From the NCBI RefSeq assembly GCF_900182645.1, contig NZ_FXTA01000003.1, positions 719,356 through 783,355 of the forward strand: a DNA stretch of 64,000 nt, written 5' to 3'. A program made the position numbers and the translations under genes. Within the stretch, counting starts at the first letter, position 1. Each line of letters begins with the position of its first letter. The DNA comes from Flavobacterium resistens (GTDB lineage Bacteria; Bacteroidota; Bacteroidia; Flavobacteriales; Flavobacteriaceae). The notes under the pieces were generated by a model. That model worked only from the letters and a program-made list of their open reading frames with translations. It did not search any database and was not told the origin of the DNA. Positions 15,844-23,897 of the stretch are shown piece by piece.

Positions 15844-16680
15844 ATGGAAAAATTCACCTTAGAAATATTATTTCAAATCATCGGAATCGGTTCGGCATCA
15901 GGATTATTTTATAACAATGACGCACTTTACATTATTGGCGACAACAGCGGATTTCTTTACGAATACAATATTCAGAATCAGCAATTAAACCAACATCCTT
16001 TAATTGACAATCCGACGCAAAATATTCCGAAAAACTTAAAACCCGATTTTGAATCCATTACGCATCATAATGATACATTGTACGTTTTTGGTTCCGGCTC
16101 CACCGAAAACCGAAACAAAATGATTGAGTTTGACATCAAATCCAAAAAGGTTTTACAGAAGAATAATTTAGTCGATATATACGGTTTAATGCAAAGTTTT
16201 GGCGAAATAAAACCAGAAGATTTCAATTTGGAAGGTGCGATTTTCGATGGCGAAAACTGGTATTTATTCAACCGAGGAAATGGCGTTTCAAACAAAAACA
16301 CGATTTTCACCATTCACGCCAAAAGCCTTGGAGAAGAATTCGCTTTGATTGCTGTCAATTATAAACTTCCAAAAATCAAAGGTGTTCGTTCCAGTTTTAC
16401 CGATGCGATTTTAGTCGAAGACAAAATCTATTTTCTTTCAACTGCTGAAGATACCAAATCAACTTACGACGACGGCGAAATTCTGGGAAGTTTCATCGGA
16501 AGAATCGATGTCAAAACCATGAAAATTGATTTCACACAAAAAATAACTTCAACTAATAAATTTGAAGGTTTGACTTTCTATAAAAAAGAAAACAACAAAA
16601 TTGAGTTTTTACTTTGTGAAGATAATGATACTGATGTTTTAGAAACTAAGATTTTTAAATTGACTTTGCCGATTAAGTAA
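15844..16680 (+). CDS. Beta-propeller-like conserved protein (DUF6929 type), function unknown
   Basis: A 278-residue protein without a clear signal peptide. It contains repeated strand-turn units typical of beta-propellers: SGLFYNNDALYIIGDNSGFLYEY, DFESITHHNDTLYVFGSG, NLEGAIFDGENWYLFNRG, FTDAILVEDKIYFLSTAED and EGLTFYKKENNKIEFLLCED. Each pairs an aspartate- or glutamate-containing turn with an aromatic strand. I recognise this layout as a conserved Bacteroidetes family but know no activity. It is monocistronic. It ends in a lysine stop next to a short GTCATTTCGACGAA repeat fragment. Confidence 0.72.
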   Translation: MEKFTLEILFQIIGIGSASGLFYNNDALYIIGDNSGFLYEYNIQNQQLNQHPLIDNPTQNIPKNLKPDFESITHHNDTLYVFGSGSTENRNKMIEFDIKSKKVLQKNNLVDIYGLMQSFGEIKPEDFNLEGAIFDGENWYLFNRGNGVSNKNTIFTIHAKSLGEEFALIAVNYKLPKIKGVRSSFTDAILVEDKIYFLSTAEDTKSTYDDGEILGSFIGRIDVKTMKIDFTQKITSTNKFEGLTFYKKENNKIEFLLCEDNDTDVLETKIFKLTLPIK

Positions 16681-16788
16681 TTTTTTTAACCTCATTTTAT
16701 GTCATTTCGACGAAGAAAAAATGACAAGATCATAAAAAGTTGAAATCCAAGCTAAATAATAAATCCCCAAAACCTACAACCAAAATAA

Positions 16789-17466
16789 ATGCTCAACATT
16801 TCAAATTCTGCCAAGAAACCAGCTTTAATTATCAGCATTTTACTTTCTGTACTTCTTCCGGTTCTGGCTATTTATTTTTCTTTATTATTTAAAAATATCG
16901 GAATCAGTCATGAAATTCAATTTTACATCTCGAGATTTGCAATTTGGATTTCCTTGTTGCTACTATTTTTATATTCGCTAAAAATAGAAAAACAGCCTTT
17001 TTTGCTTTGGCCGGAAACTGAATATTCTTTTCCTGATTTCACAATGGCATTTTTCAAAACTTTTGTAAAATTGTTTATTGCGGTATATTTTACCGGGCTT
17101 TTAATAATGTTATTTAAAATTACTGGCGAAAGTGCAGTATTGCAAAAAGCTTTGGCACTTTTTAAAAAGAGCTACATTTTACTTTTTTTTACTTGCGTCA
17201 CCGCAGGTATTACAGAGGAATTAATTTTCAGAGGTTATTTAATGCCAAGATTAGAACTGCTTTTTAAAAACAAAATTCTGGCTATTATTATTTCCAGCGT
17301 TTTGTTTGGATTACTGCATATTGGTTACGGAACATTGCTGAATGTCATTGGACCAATTGTTATTGGACTCGTATTTGCAATTCAGTATGAAAAATACAGA
17401 AACATTAAAATTCTGATAATCTGTCATTTTTTATGGGATCTTTTTCTTTTGATGGCAAAAACATAA
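16789..17466 (+). CDS. CPBP-family intramembrane metalloprotease
   Basis: A 225-residue membrane protein with about seven helices, of the CAAX-protease and bacteriocin-processing (ABI/CPBP) family. Motif 1, TEELIFRGYL, provides the EExxxR metal and catalytic glutamates; motif 2 is HIGYGT; motif 3 is CHFLWD near the C-terminus. All three are intact, so an active glutamate-type intramembrane protease is likely. No bacteriocin-like genes are nearby, so a general processing role is as likely as immunity. The gene lies alone, 130 bp before the ECF sigma gene. Confidence 0.9.
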   Translation: MLNISNSAKKPALIISILLSVLLPVLAIYFSLLFKNIGISHEIQFYISRFAIWISLLLLFLYSLKIEKQPFLLWPETEYSFPDFTMAFFKTFVKLFIAVYFTGLLIMLFKITGESAVLQKALALFKKSYILLFFTCVTAGITEELIFRGYLMPRLELLFKNKILAIIISSVLFGLLHIGYGTLLNVIGPIVIGLVFAIQYEKYRNIKILIICHFLWDLFLLMAKT

Positions 17467-17597
17467 AAAATCAGATTCGAAATAAAACCCACAAAAACAA
17501 CACTTTAGAAAATAATTTCAACTATTTTTATATTTATTTCATCTTCATCCCAACCTTTTTATCTTTTTCGCTCTCTTTATAAATAAAGACCAACATT

Positions 17598-18134
17598 GTG
17601 ATAAACGAAACGCTAATTTCTAACTGCAAAAAAATGAACCGAGATGCCCAGCGTCAGGTTTATGAGCACATGGCTCCAAAATTGTATCGCGTTTGCAAAC
17701 GATACCTGAAGAAAGAAGAAGAAATTGAAGAAGCTCTGGCCGACGCTTTCTATACCTTATTTACCAAATTAGACCAGCTCAAAGAAGACAAAGCTTTTGA
17801 AGCTTGGGCCAGAAAAATTACCGTTAATCACTGTTTGGCAACCATCAGGAAGAACACTAATTTCAATATGTATCTTGATGATGTAAAAGTGCTTGCACAA
17901 CCTTTTACAGAAGAAATGAACGAGTTAGAAGAGGAAGATTTACTCAATTTATTAAACCATATTCCGGATGGATGCAAAACGGTTTTCAACCTTTTCGTTA
18001 TTGAAGGTTTCGGTCACAAAGAAATAGCAGCAATGCTGAATATTTCTGAAGGCACTTCAAAATCACAATTGAATGCGGCCAAAACCAAATTAAAAGATCT
18101 GGTTAATAAATTGTATTATCAAAAAGCAAAATAG
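17598..18134 (+). CDS. ECF-type RNA polymerase sigma factor
   Basis: A 178-residue sigma factor with region 2 (RQVYEHMAPKLYRVCKRYLKKEEEIEEALADAFYTLFTKL, residues about 20-65) and region 4 (DGCKTVFNLFVIEGFGHKEIAAMLNISEGTSKSQLNAAK, about 125-165). The GTG at 17598 is chosen because the residues before the first ATG (17634) belong to the conserved first helix of region 2. The next gene starts 2 bp after its stop and encodes a single-pass membrane protein, the usual sigma/anti-sigma layout. It probably drives its own operon and perhaps distant targets in response to a periplasmic signal. Confidence 0.93.
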   Translation: MINETLISNCKKMNRDAQRQVYEHMAPKLYRVCKRYLKKEEEIEEALADAFYTLFTKLDQLKEDKAFEAWARKITVNHCLATIRKNTNFNMYLDDVKVLAQPFTEEMNELEEEDLLNLLNHIPDGCKTVFNLFVIEGFGHKEIAAMLNISEGTSKSQLNAAKTKLKDLVNKLYYQKAK

Positions 18135-18136
18135 TC

Positions 18137-19099
18137 ATGGACAATCAAGATAAAATATTCGATAGATTTAAAGAAGCCGCAGAAAATGCTCCCGCAAAAG
18201 ATTTTCCGGGAATGGAAAAAGTCTGGTCGCGCGTTGAACAAAAACTCGATAAAAAAGAAGATAAAAAAACAATTTCTCTTTGGAAAAAAATTGCAGTTGC
18301 GGCATCACTTTTATTAGTTATCTCATTAAGTTATCAATTTCTGAAAACAGATAAAAAAGCAACTTTAGAAAACACAGATCAAGTTGTAACCAATGATACA
18401 CAAAATCAAACAACTAAAAACAATTCGGCAGAAAAAAGTAGTTCGCCAGTTTCATCAGATTCACAATTAGTTCCAAAAGAAGAAGGTGCGGCAATTTTAG
18501 AAAATCAGATAAAACATAAACAAAGCGTTGCAATTCAGGAAACGACGGGTTCAGGCACTACAGAAGAATTAGCATTACCAATAAGCACCGGAACCCAAGA
18601 AGTGATTGTAGCAGCAAATGAAGAAAACGCTGACGAAGAAAGTGACAACATCGTTTCTAAAAAAGAAGTGACGCCACAAATGGGTTATTCAAGTTATCCT
18701 GAAAGAGAAGCGGCAAAAGTTGCTTTTGCCGACAAACAAGCGGCAAAAGCTAAAAAAAGTGCTCCTTTAATTATTATGAACGGAAACGCAATGGCGCATA
18801 GCGATGATGCAAAAAGAGATAAAATGATGCAGGCAGAACTTCCTAATGTGCAACCTGAAAATGTAGAATCATTAGTAATTCTGGATGAACCACTTTACAT
18901 TATTGACGGGATATATTATTCGGAAAATGATTTATTCGGAAAAAATCCAACGAGCCCTTATGCGCCGTTAAATCAGCAGGATATCAAAACAATAACCATT
19001 TTACAAGACCTTGAAGCTACTGAAAAATATGGCGAAAAAGGAAAAAAAGGAGTTGTAATAATTACAACAAAAACAGGAAAACCAACTCTGAAAAAATAA
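18137..19099 (+). CDS. Probable anti-sigma factor with C-terminal mini TonB-plug domain
   Basis: A 320-residue protein in three parts. The cytoplasmic N-terminus (1-48) is charged and helical (KIFDRFKEAAENAP...WSRVEQKL). One membrane helix spans about 49-67. A long low-complexity periplasmic linker rich in Q, N, S, E and A follows to about 245. Residues 252-316 resemble the final part of a TonB-receptor plug (PLYIIDGIYY ... DIKTITILQDLEATEKYG ... KKGVVIITTKTG). It has no zinc-finger motif. Position directly after the sigma gene and the topology argue for an anti-sigma factor; the plug-like domain would be its sensor. The same module occurs in the next two genes. The anti-sigma role is inferred. 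Confidence 0.7.
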   Translation: MDNQDKIFDRFKEAAENAPAKDFPGMEKVWSRVEQKLDKKEDKKTISLWKKIAVAASLLLVISLSYQFLKTDKKATLENTDQVVTNDTQNQTTKNNSAEKSSSPVSSDSQLVPKEEGAAILENQIKHKQSVAIQETTGSGTTEELALPISTGTQEVIVAANEENADEESDNIVSKKEVTPQMGYSSYPEREAAKVAFADKQAAKAKKSAPLIIMNGNAMAHSDDAKRDKMMQAELPNVQPENVESLVILDEPLYIIDGIYYSENDLFGKNPTSPYAPLNQQDIKTITILQDLEATEKYGEKGKKGVVIITTKTGKPTLKK

Positions 19100-19105
19100 T
19101 CTCAA

Positions 19106-19136
19106 GCTTTGTCAAAGTCTGCAGCTTTGACAAAGC
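19106..19136. repeat. Inverted repeat (CTTTGTCAAAG core), copy 1
   Basis: Perfect 12-bp arms (19106-19117, 19125-19136) with a 7-nt loop, between two genes of the same operon. The core recurs at 23235-23267. Without a T run it may modulate rather than stop transcription. Confidence 0.65.
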
Positions 19137-19170
19137 AAAATCAAAACATTAATTCTTAAAACTTATTATC

Positions 19171-21354
19171 ATGAAAAGTCTAAAACTTATTTCATCAGCC
19201 ATTGCTATGCTTATATGTTTCGTAACCATGGCACAAGAAAGAACTATTACTGGAATCATTACAGATGAAACCAAACTGGCTGTTCCGGGAGTAAACATTT
19301 TTAATCAGGCTTCTAAAGCAATTGCCACAACTGATTTCGATGGAAAATATAGTATTCAAGCTAAAACAGGAGATATGCTGGTTTTTACCTTCATTGGATA
19401 CAAAAAACAAAGTCAAAAAGTTCAAAATTCAAATATCATCAACATAAAACTTTTTCCAGAATCTTCAAGTCTTCAAGAAGTTGTAGTTGTTGGCTATGGC
19501 ACAAGTGAGAGCGCTTCTGATTACAGTGCAAGAAGCTATGAGAGAGCGGAAAGAAGAAGAGAAAAAAAGGAGGCTAAACAGGCTGCCGCCTCTGTTGCTT
19601 TACAAGGAAGAGCTGCGGGACTTCAAGTTCAAAGCAATGTTGGATATGTTGCAAATTCAAATTTTCAAATGCCACGAGAATCTCCATCCATTTCTCCAAA
19701 AAATGAACCAATGTATATTATCGACGGAGTTCCTGCAAAAGCCAATCAAATGGCAAAAATTAATCCGAACGACATTAAAGATTTAAAAGTGCTGAAAGAC
19801 GAAGCAGCAACTTCTATTTATGGCAGCAAGGCTTCAAATGGCGTTGTCGTGATTTCGACAAAAAATGAAATGTATAAAAACCTTTCAGAAAAAGAATTGG
19901 ATAAAAAATTAAATATTATCCCAATTCCAACTGAACCAACTCAGGAAGATTATGATTCTTTTGTAGAAAATGCTTTCGAAAGCCCAAAGACTGCTCCGCT
20001 TTCTACTTTTTCAATAGATGTTGATAATGCTTCGTATACTAATATCAGACGCTTTTTAAACAACGGACAACAAGTTCCGAAAGATGCTGTTCGCGTAGAA
20101 GAAATGGTTAATTTCTTTAAATATACTTATCCACAGCCAAAAAATGAACATCCGTTTTCTATCAATACAGAAGTAAGCGATTCTCCTTGGAATTCAAATA
20201 ATAAAATTTTAAAAATTGGTTTGCAAGGGAAAAATATTCCAACCAATGATTTACCAGCTTCAAATCTTGTTTTCCTGATTGATGTTTCAGGCTCAATGGG
20301 CGATATGAACAAATTGCCTTTATTAAAACAATCGATGAAAATTTTGGTAAACGAATTGCGAGCAAAAGATAAAGTATCAATTGTCGTTTATGCGGGAGCT
20401 GCCGGAATGGTTTTACCTCCTACTTCTGGAGACGAGAAAACAACAATTATCAATGCATTAGATAACTTACAGTCTGGCGGAAGTACTGCTGGTGGCGCGG
20501 GAATCGAATTAGCTTATAAAACAGCAACAGAAAATTTCATTAAAGGTGGAAATAATCGTGTGATTCTGGCAACTGATGGCGATTTTAATGTTGGAAGCGC
20601 TTCTAATTCGGATATGGAAAAATTAATCGAAGACAAAAGAAAAACAGGCGTTTTCCTAACTTGTTTAGGCTACGGAATGGGAAATTACAAAGACAGTAAA
20701 ATGGAAATTTTAGCTGATAAAGGAAACGGAAATTATGCCTATATCGATAACATTCAGGAAGCGAATCGTTTTTTAGGAAAAGAATTTAAAGGTTCGATGT
20801 TTGCTATCGCGAAAGATGTAAAAATCCAGATAGAATTCAACCCAAAACAAGTTCAGGCGTATCGTTTGATTGGTTATGAAAATAGAAAATTGCGTCCGGA
20901 AGATTTTAAAAATGATGCAATTGATGCGGGCGAATTAGGTAGCAATCATACTGTAACAGCTTTGTATGAAATTATTCCGGCAGGTGTAAAAAGCAATTAT
21001 TTAGCTGAACAGCCAGATGATTTAAAATACACAAAAACAGAACCAAGTTCAAACAATTACAGCAACGAATTGGCAACCATAAAATTCCGTTACAAAAAAC
21101 CTGACGGTGATAAAAGTATCGAAATGGTTCAGACAATTGAGAATAAATCGGTTGCTTTGGAAAAATCCAGTGATGATATGAAATTCAGTTCTGCCGTAGC
21201 TTGGTTCGGATTGAAATTGAGAGATTCAAAATTGATTGCTGACAAATCTTCTGAAGAAATTGTGAAATTGGCGAAGCAAGGAAATTCAAATGACAGCGAA
21301 GGTTATAAAGCTGAATTTATTCGTCTTGTCGAAGGTGCGAAACAATATAATTAA
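19171..21354 (+). CDS. Exported VWA-domain protein with carboxypeptidase-regulatory and plug-like domains (YfbK type)
   Basis: A 727-residue protein with a signal peptide (1-21, ending MAQ). A carboxypeptidase-regulatory-like beta-sandwich (about 23-98) leads into the LQEVVVVGYG box, then a plug-like stretch ending in the mini-plug module (180-232: PMYIIDGVPA ... DIKDLKVLKDEAATSIYG ... SNGVVVIST). The rest is a YfbK-type VWA protein: N-terminal VWA-associated domain (about 255-345), VWA with an intact MIDAS (D371, S373, S375; later ATDGDF), and a C-terminal DUF3520-like domain. There is no 22-strand barrel, so it is not a TonB receptor. It probably binds metal-dependent partners in the periplasm or at the surface. 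Confidence 0.85.
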   Translation: MKSLKLISSAIAMLICFVTMAQERTITGIITDETKLAVPGVNIFNQASKAIATTDFDGKYSIQAKTGDMLVFTFIGYKKQSQKVQNSNIINIKLFPESSSLQEVVVVGYGTSESASDYSARSYERAERRREKKEAKQAAASVALQGRAAGLQVQSNVGYVANSNFQMPRESPSISPKNEPMYIIDGVPAKANQMAKINPNDIKDLKVLKDEAATSIYGSKASNGVVVISTKNEMYKNLSEKELDKKLNIIPIPTEPTQEDYDSFVENAFESPKTAPLSTFSIDVDNASYTNIRRFLNNGQQVPKDAVRVEEMVNFFKYTYPQPKNEHPFSINTEVSDSPWNSNNKILKIGLQGKNIPTNDLPASNLVFLIDVSGSMGDMNKLPLLKQSMKILVNELRAKDKVSIVVYAGAAGMVLPPTSGDEKTTIINALDNLQSGGSTAGGAGIELAYKTATENFIKGGNNRVILATDGDFNVGSASNSDMEKLIEDKRKTGVFLTCLGYGMGNYKDSKMEILADKGNGNYAYIDNIQEANRFLGKEFKGSMFAIAKDVKIQIEFNPKQVQAYRLIGYENRKLRPEDFKNDAIDAGELGSNHTVTALYEIIPAGVKSNYLAEQPDDLKYTKTEPSSNNYSNELATIKFRYKKPDGDKSIEMVQTIENKSVALEKSSDDMKFSSAVAWFGLKLRDSKLIADKSSEEIVKLAKQGNSNDSEGYKAEFIRLVEGAKQYN

Positions 21355-21363
21355 TAGCTAAAC

Positions 21364-21708
21364 ATGAAAACAATAAAATTTATTTTATTCATTTTTCTGG
21401 TTAGTTATGCCGCAAACGCACAAGATAAAACAGCATTGGAAACAAAAGATACAATAGGAAAAACAAAAAATTCTCCTATTACTAAGGAAACGCAAATTCA
21501 AACTGCTGTCATAATATGCGGTCCCTCGAGATCTACACTCATTGAGTTATTGTATGTATTGAACGGCAAGATTATAGATCAAGTTCAATTTAGTAAAATT
21601 AATCCGAATGCCATTGAGTCACTAAAAGTTTTGAGACCAGAAGAAGCTAAATTAATTTACGGAGAACAAGGCAAAAATGGCGCAATTATAATCATTAGTA
21701 AAAAATGA
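21364..21708 (+). CDS. Small exported protein consisting mostly of a mini TonB-plug module
   Basis: A 114-residue protein with a signal peptide (1-19, ending ANA before QDK). A short linker follows, then, from about residue 63 to the end, the same module as in the two upstream genes: LLYVLNGKII ... INPNAIESLKVLRPEEAKLIYG ... KNGAIIIISKK. It starts 9 bp after the VWA gene stop and so belongs to the operon. No other domain is present, making it a near-minimal version of the module. Function unknown; it could compete for, or be displaced by, the modules of its neighbours. Confidence 0.78.
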   Translation: MKTIKFILFIFLVSYAANAQDKTALETKDTIGKTKNSPITKETQIQTAVIICGPSRSTLIELLYVLNGKIIDQVQFSKINPNAIESLKVLRPEEAKLIYGEQGKNGAIIIISKK

Positions 21709-21762
21709 ATTTTATCATCCTTAAACAAATATAAAAACCTCAGCGATTAACAAACGTTTTAC

Positions 21763-21770
21763 TACATTTG
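21763..21770 (+). promoter_or_regulatory. -7 element (TACATTTG) of the scramblase-like gene
   Basis: Exact TANNTTTG, 32 bp before the start codon. The gene therefore probably has its own promoter, separate from the sigma-factor operon upstream. Confidence 0.45.
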
Positions 21771-21802
21771 GCTTTCATTAAAAAAATCAATTTTACACGC
21801 AT

Positions 21803-22390
21803 ATGAACCCAATTTTAAGCCAAAATCTATTTTTAGTAAAAGAACATATCGGAATGTTCAAAGCCTCAAATAATTACGATATTTATAATCCCGAAACGAA
21901 TCAGATTATCATGAATTGCCGTGAAAATAATTTGGGCTTTTTTACCAAAATATTACGTTTCACCGATTATAAAAGAGCAACGCCATTTAATGTTGAAATC
22001 ACAACGGCTTCTGGTGAAAAATTAATTACTGTAAAAAGAGGAATTGCTATTTTCAGATCGACTGTTGAAGTCTTAGACGAAAAAGACAGACTGATTGGAA
22101 CTTTCAAACAAAAATTCTTCTCGTTTGGTGGAAGATTTGAAATTTTAGACAAAAATGAAAAACCTGTCGCAACACTTCAGGGAAAATGGACAGGCTGGGA
22201 TTTTAAATTCTCTCATGAAAATAAGCAACTAGCTCAAGTAAGTAAAAAATGGGCTGGATTAGGAAAAGAGTTTTTTACCAGCGCCGATAATTATGTTTTA
22301 CAAATTGAAAATACTGTTGCAGCCGATAGTTCGCTGAGACAATTAATCTTAGGAGCCGTGATGTGCATTGACATGGTTCTGAAAGAATAA
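21803..22390 (+). CDS. Phospholipid-scramblase/LURP-one-like protein
   Basis: A 195-residue protein with a 12-strand scramblase-like pattern: repeated amphipathic strands such as YDIYNPETNQIIMNCRE, FNVEITTASGEKLITVKRG, TVEVLDEKDRLIGTFKQK, FEILDKNEKPVATLQGKW and FKFSHENKQLAQVSKKW, followed by a hydrophobic C-terminal helix (ILGAVMCIDMVL). This matches the scramblase/Tubby-like fold (PF03803), whose bacterial members have no established role. Eukaryotic-type scramblase activity is doubtful. Monocistronic. Confidence 0.75.
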   Translation: MNPILSQNLFLVKEHIGMFKASNNYDIYNPETNQIIMNCRENNLGFFTKILRFTDYKRATPFNVEITTASGEKLITVKRGIAIFRSTVEVLDEKDRLIGTFKQKFFSFGGRFEILDKNEKPVATLQGKWTGWDFKFSHENKQLAQVSKKWAGLGKEFFTSADNYVLQIENTVAADSSLRQLILGAVMCIDMVLKE

Positions 22391-22451
22391 AAAAGGTGTT
22401 AAACTTAGATTAAGAAAGCACTGAAAGCATCATTTTAGGAAGCAAAAACTG

Positions 22452-22459
22452 TATTTTTG
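22452..22459 (+). promoter_or_regulatory. -7 element (TATTTTTG) of the SDR gene
   Basis: Exact TANNTTTG. It overlaps an in-frame TTG that could otherwise be mistaken for the start, so it argues for the ATG at 22502. Confidence 0.5.
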
Positions 22460-22501
22460 TGTAACTCAAATGATGCTTTCTGCATTTCTAAAAATACTAT
22501 C

Positions 22502-23218
22502 ATGACAGACTTAAAAAATAAAACTGCCTTAATTACCGGGGCAGGAAAAGGAATTGGAAAAGCAATTGCAATTGCATTAGCCAAAGAAGGTGTAAATGTA
22601 ATTTTAATTGCCAGAACTCAGGCCGATGTTGACCAACTTGCAGATCAAACAAATAATCTGGGCGTAAAATCTTTGGCTTTGGCAGCCGATGTTTCAGATA
22701 TGAATTCAATAAATTCTGCTGTTCAAAAAGCTTTGGCAGAATTCAAAAACATTGACATTTTAATTAATAATGCCGGAATTGCTTCTTTTGGAAAATTCTT
22801 AGAATTGGAACCAAGCGATTGGGAAAAAATCATTCAGGTGAATTTAATGGGAACGTACTATACTACTCGTGCCGTTATTCCAAACATGATTGAAAGACAA
22901 ACTGGAGATATCATCAATATTTCATCAACTGCAGGTTTGAACGGAAACCCATTGACAAGTGCTTACAGTGCCTCTAAATTTGCTGTTTTAGGATTAACAG
23001 ATTCTTTGATGCAGGAAATGAGAAAACATAACATTAGAGTTTCAGCTCTTACACCAAGTACCGTTGCAACAGATTTGGCAATAGACTTAAATTTAACCGA
23101 TGGAAATCCTGAAAAAGTAATGCAATCTGAAGATATTGCCGAATTATTAATCGCTCAGCTTAAATTAAACCGAAGAGTATTTATCAAAAATAGCGCTATC
23201 TGGTCAACTAATCCTTAA
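22502..23218 (+). CDS. Classical short-chain dehydrogenase (FabG-like)
   Basis: A 238-residue NAD(P)-dependent oxidoreductase. The TGAGKGIG cofactor motif is at residues about 12-19, NNAG at about 88-91, the catalytic serine in NISSTAG, and YSASK supplies the Tyr and Lys. The start at 22502 is preferred over the upstream in-frame TTG, which lies inside the promoter -7 element. Such proteins reduce 3-ketoacyl thioesters or small ketones; with no fatty-acid gene adjacent, the substrate is open. A CTTTGTCAAAG hairpin follows the stop. Confidence 0.9.
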   Translation: MTDLKNKTALITGAGKGIGKAIAIALAKEGVNVILIARTQADVDQLADQTNNLGVKSLALAADVSDMNSINSAVQKALAEFKNIDILINNAGIASFGKFLELEPSDWEKIIQVNLMGTYYTTRAVIPNMIERQTGDIINISSTAGLNGNPLTSAYSASKFAVLGLTDSLMQEMRKHNIRVSALTPSTVATDLAIDLNLTDGNPEKVMQSEDIAELLIAQLKLNRRVFIKNSAIWSTNP

Positions 23219-23234
23219 AAAGCATTTCTCTGAC

Positions 23235-23267
23235 AACTTTGTCAAAGTTTTAAACTTTGACAAAGTT
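23235..23267. repeat. Inverted repeat (CTTTGTCAAAG core), copy 2
   Basis: Perfect 16-bp arms (23235-23250, 23252-23267) around one base, just after the SDR gene. It shares its core with the hairpin at 19106-19136. Confidence 0.7.
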
Positions 23268-23292
23268 CCTAACTGCCTTAACATAAAATCAA

Positions 23293-23802
23293 ATGGAACA
23301 ATATTTAAGACAATTAATTGCGATAGAATTTCAGGATAAAAAAGAAATTTTTACCGGATTTCTTATTGATTATTCTGACGATTGGATTTTACTTCGAAAT
23401 AATCCGGTTGATTATATTTTGGATGGCTTTGTTATTTTAAAGAATAAAAATATCGAAGCGATTCACCGAGATGAAGATCTCGTTTTTACCGAAAAAGTTA
23501 TTCGCCTAAAAGGAATAAATATTAATACAGAAGATATTATCCCTATTCAGGATTTGAATGCTATTGTAAATTTTCTTGATAGAAAGTACACCATTTTTCA
23601 GATTGCTAAAAAATCTTCAAAAGCTGTCTATTTGGGCAAACTGATTTCTCTTACACCAGATGAACTATTAATTGATTTCCTTGAAACAAAAGGTAAATTT
23701 GGTGGTGAATTAGGTTTTAATCCTGAAAAAATTAGAGTTATTGAATTTGATACAGATTATATTAATTCTTTGAAATTAGTGATTCCTGAGGATCGGAAAT
23801 AA
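23293..23802 (+). CDS. Conserved protein with two Sm/SH3-like repeats, function unknown
   Basis: A 169-residue cytoplasmic protein. Two halves share a layout: IFTGFLIDYSDDWILLR ... VILKNKNIEAIHRDED (about 15-60) and AVYLGKLISLTPDELLIDFLE ... FNPEKIRVIEFDTDY (about 112-155). Each is a strand-turn-strand pattern ending in an acidic segment, as in small Sm-like or SH3-like barrels. A linker joins them (about 70-110). It has no signal, membrane helix or catalytic motif I recognise. It is followed by a strong terminator and therefore transcribed alone or with the SDR gene 75 bp upstream. Confidence 0.68.
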   Translation: MEQYLRQLIAIEFQDKKEIFTGFLIDYSDDWILLRNNPVDYILDGFVILKNKNIEAIHRDEDLVFTEKVIRLKGININTEDIIPIQDLNAIVNFLDRKYTIFQIAKKSSKAVYLGKLISLTPDELLIDFLETKGKFGGELGFNPEKIRVIEFDTDYINSLKLVIPEDRK

Positions 23803-23815
23803 ATTTTTATAAAAA

Positions 23816-23854
23816 CAAAAAGCGTATAATTTTTAAAAAATTATACGCTTTTTG
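23816..23854 (+). terminator. Strong palindromic terminator
   Basis: Nearly perfect palindrome (AAAAAGCGTATAATTTTT arm and its complement) ending in a T run. It lies between convergent genes, so it probably works in both directions. A GTCATTCCGAGGAA fragment of the REP-like repeat abuts it. Confidence 0.85.
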
Positions 23855-23897
23855 TCATTCCGAGGAACTATTCGCAAAATTGGATTATCTTAAGATT

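Noticed and set aside
19487..19786. 99-codon frame overlapping the VWA gene
   Set aside because: It is the +1 frame of the VWA coding sequence with low-complexity residues and no motif.
21364..21708. Fragment of a broken TonB receptor (pseudogene)
   Set aside because: It has an intact signal peptide, start, stop and module, and there is no barrel remnant downstream.
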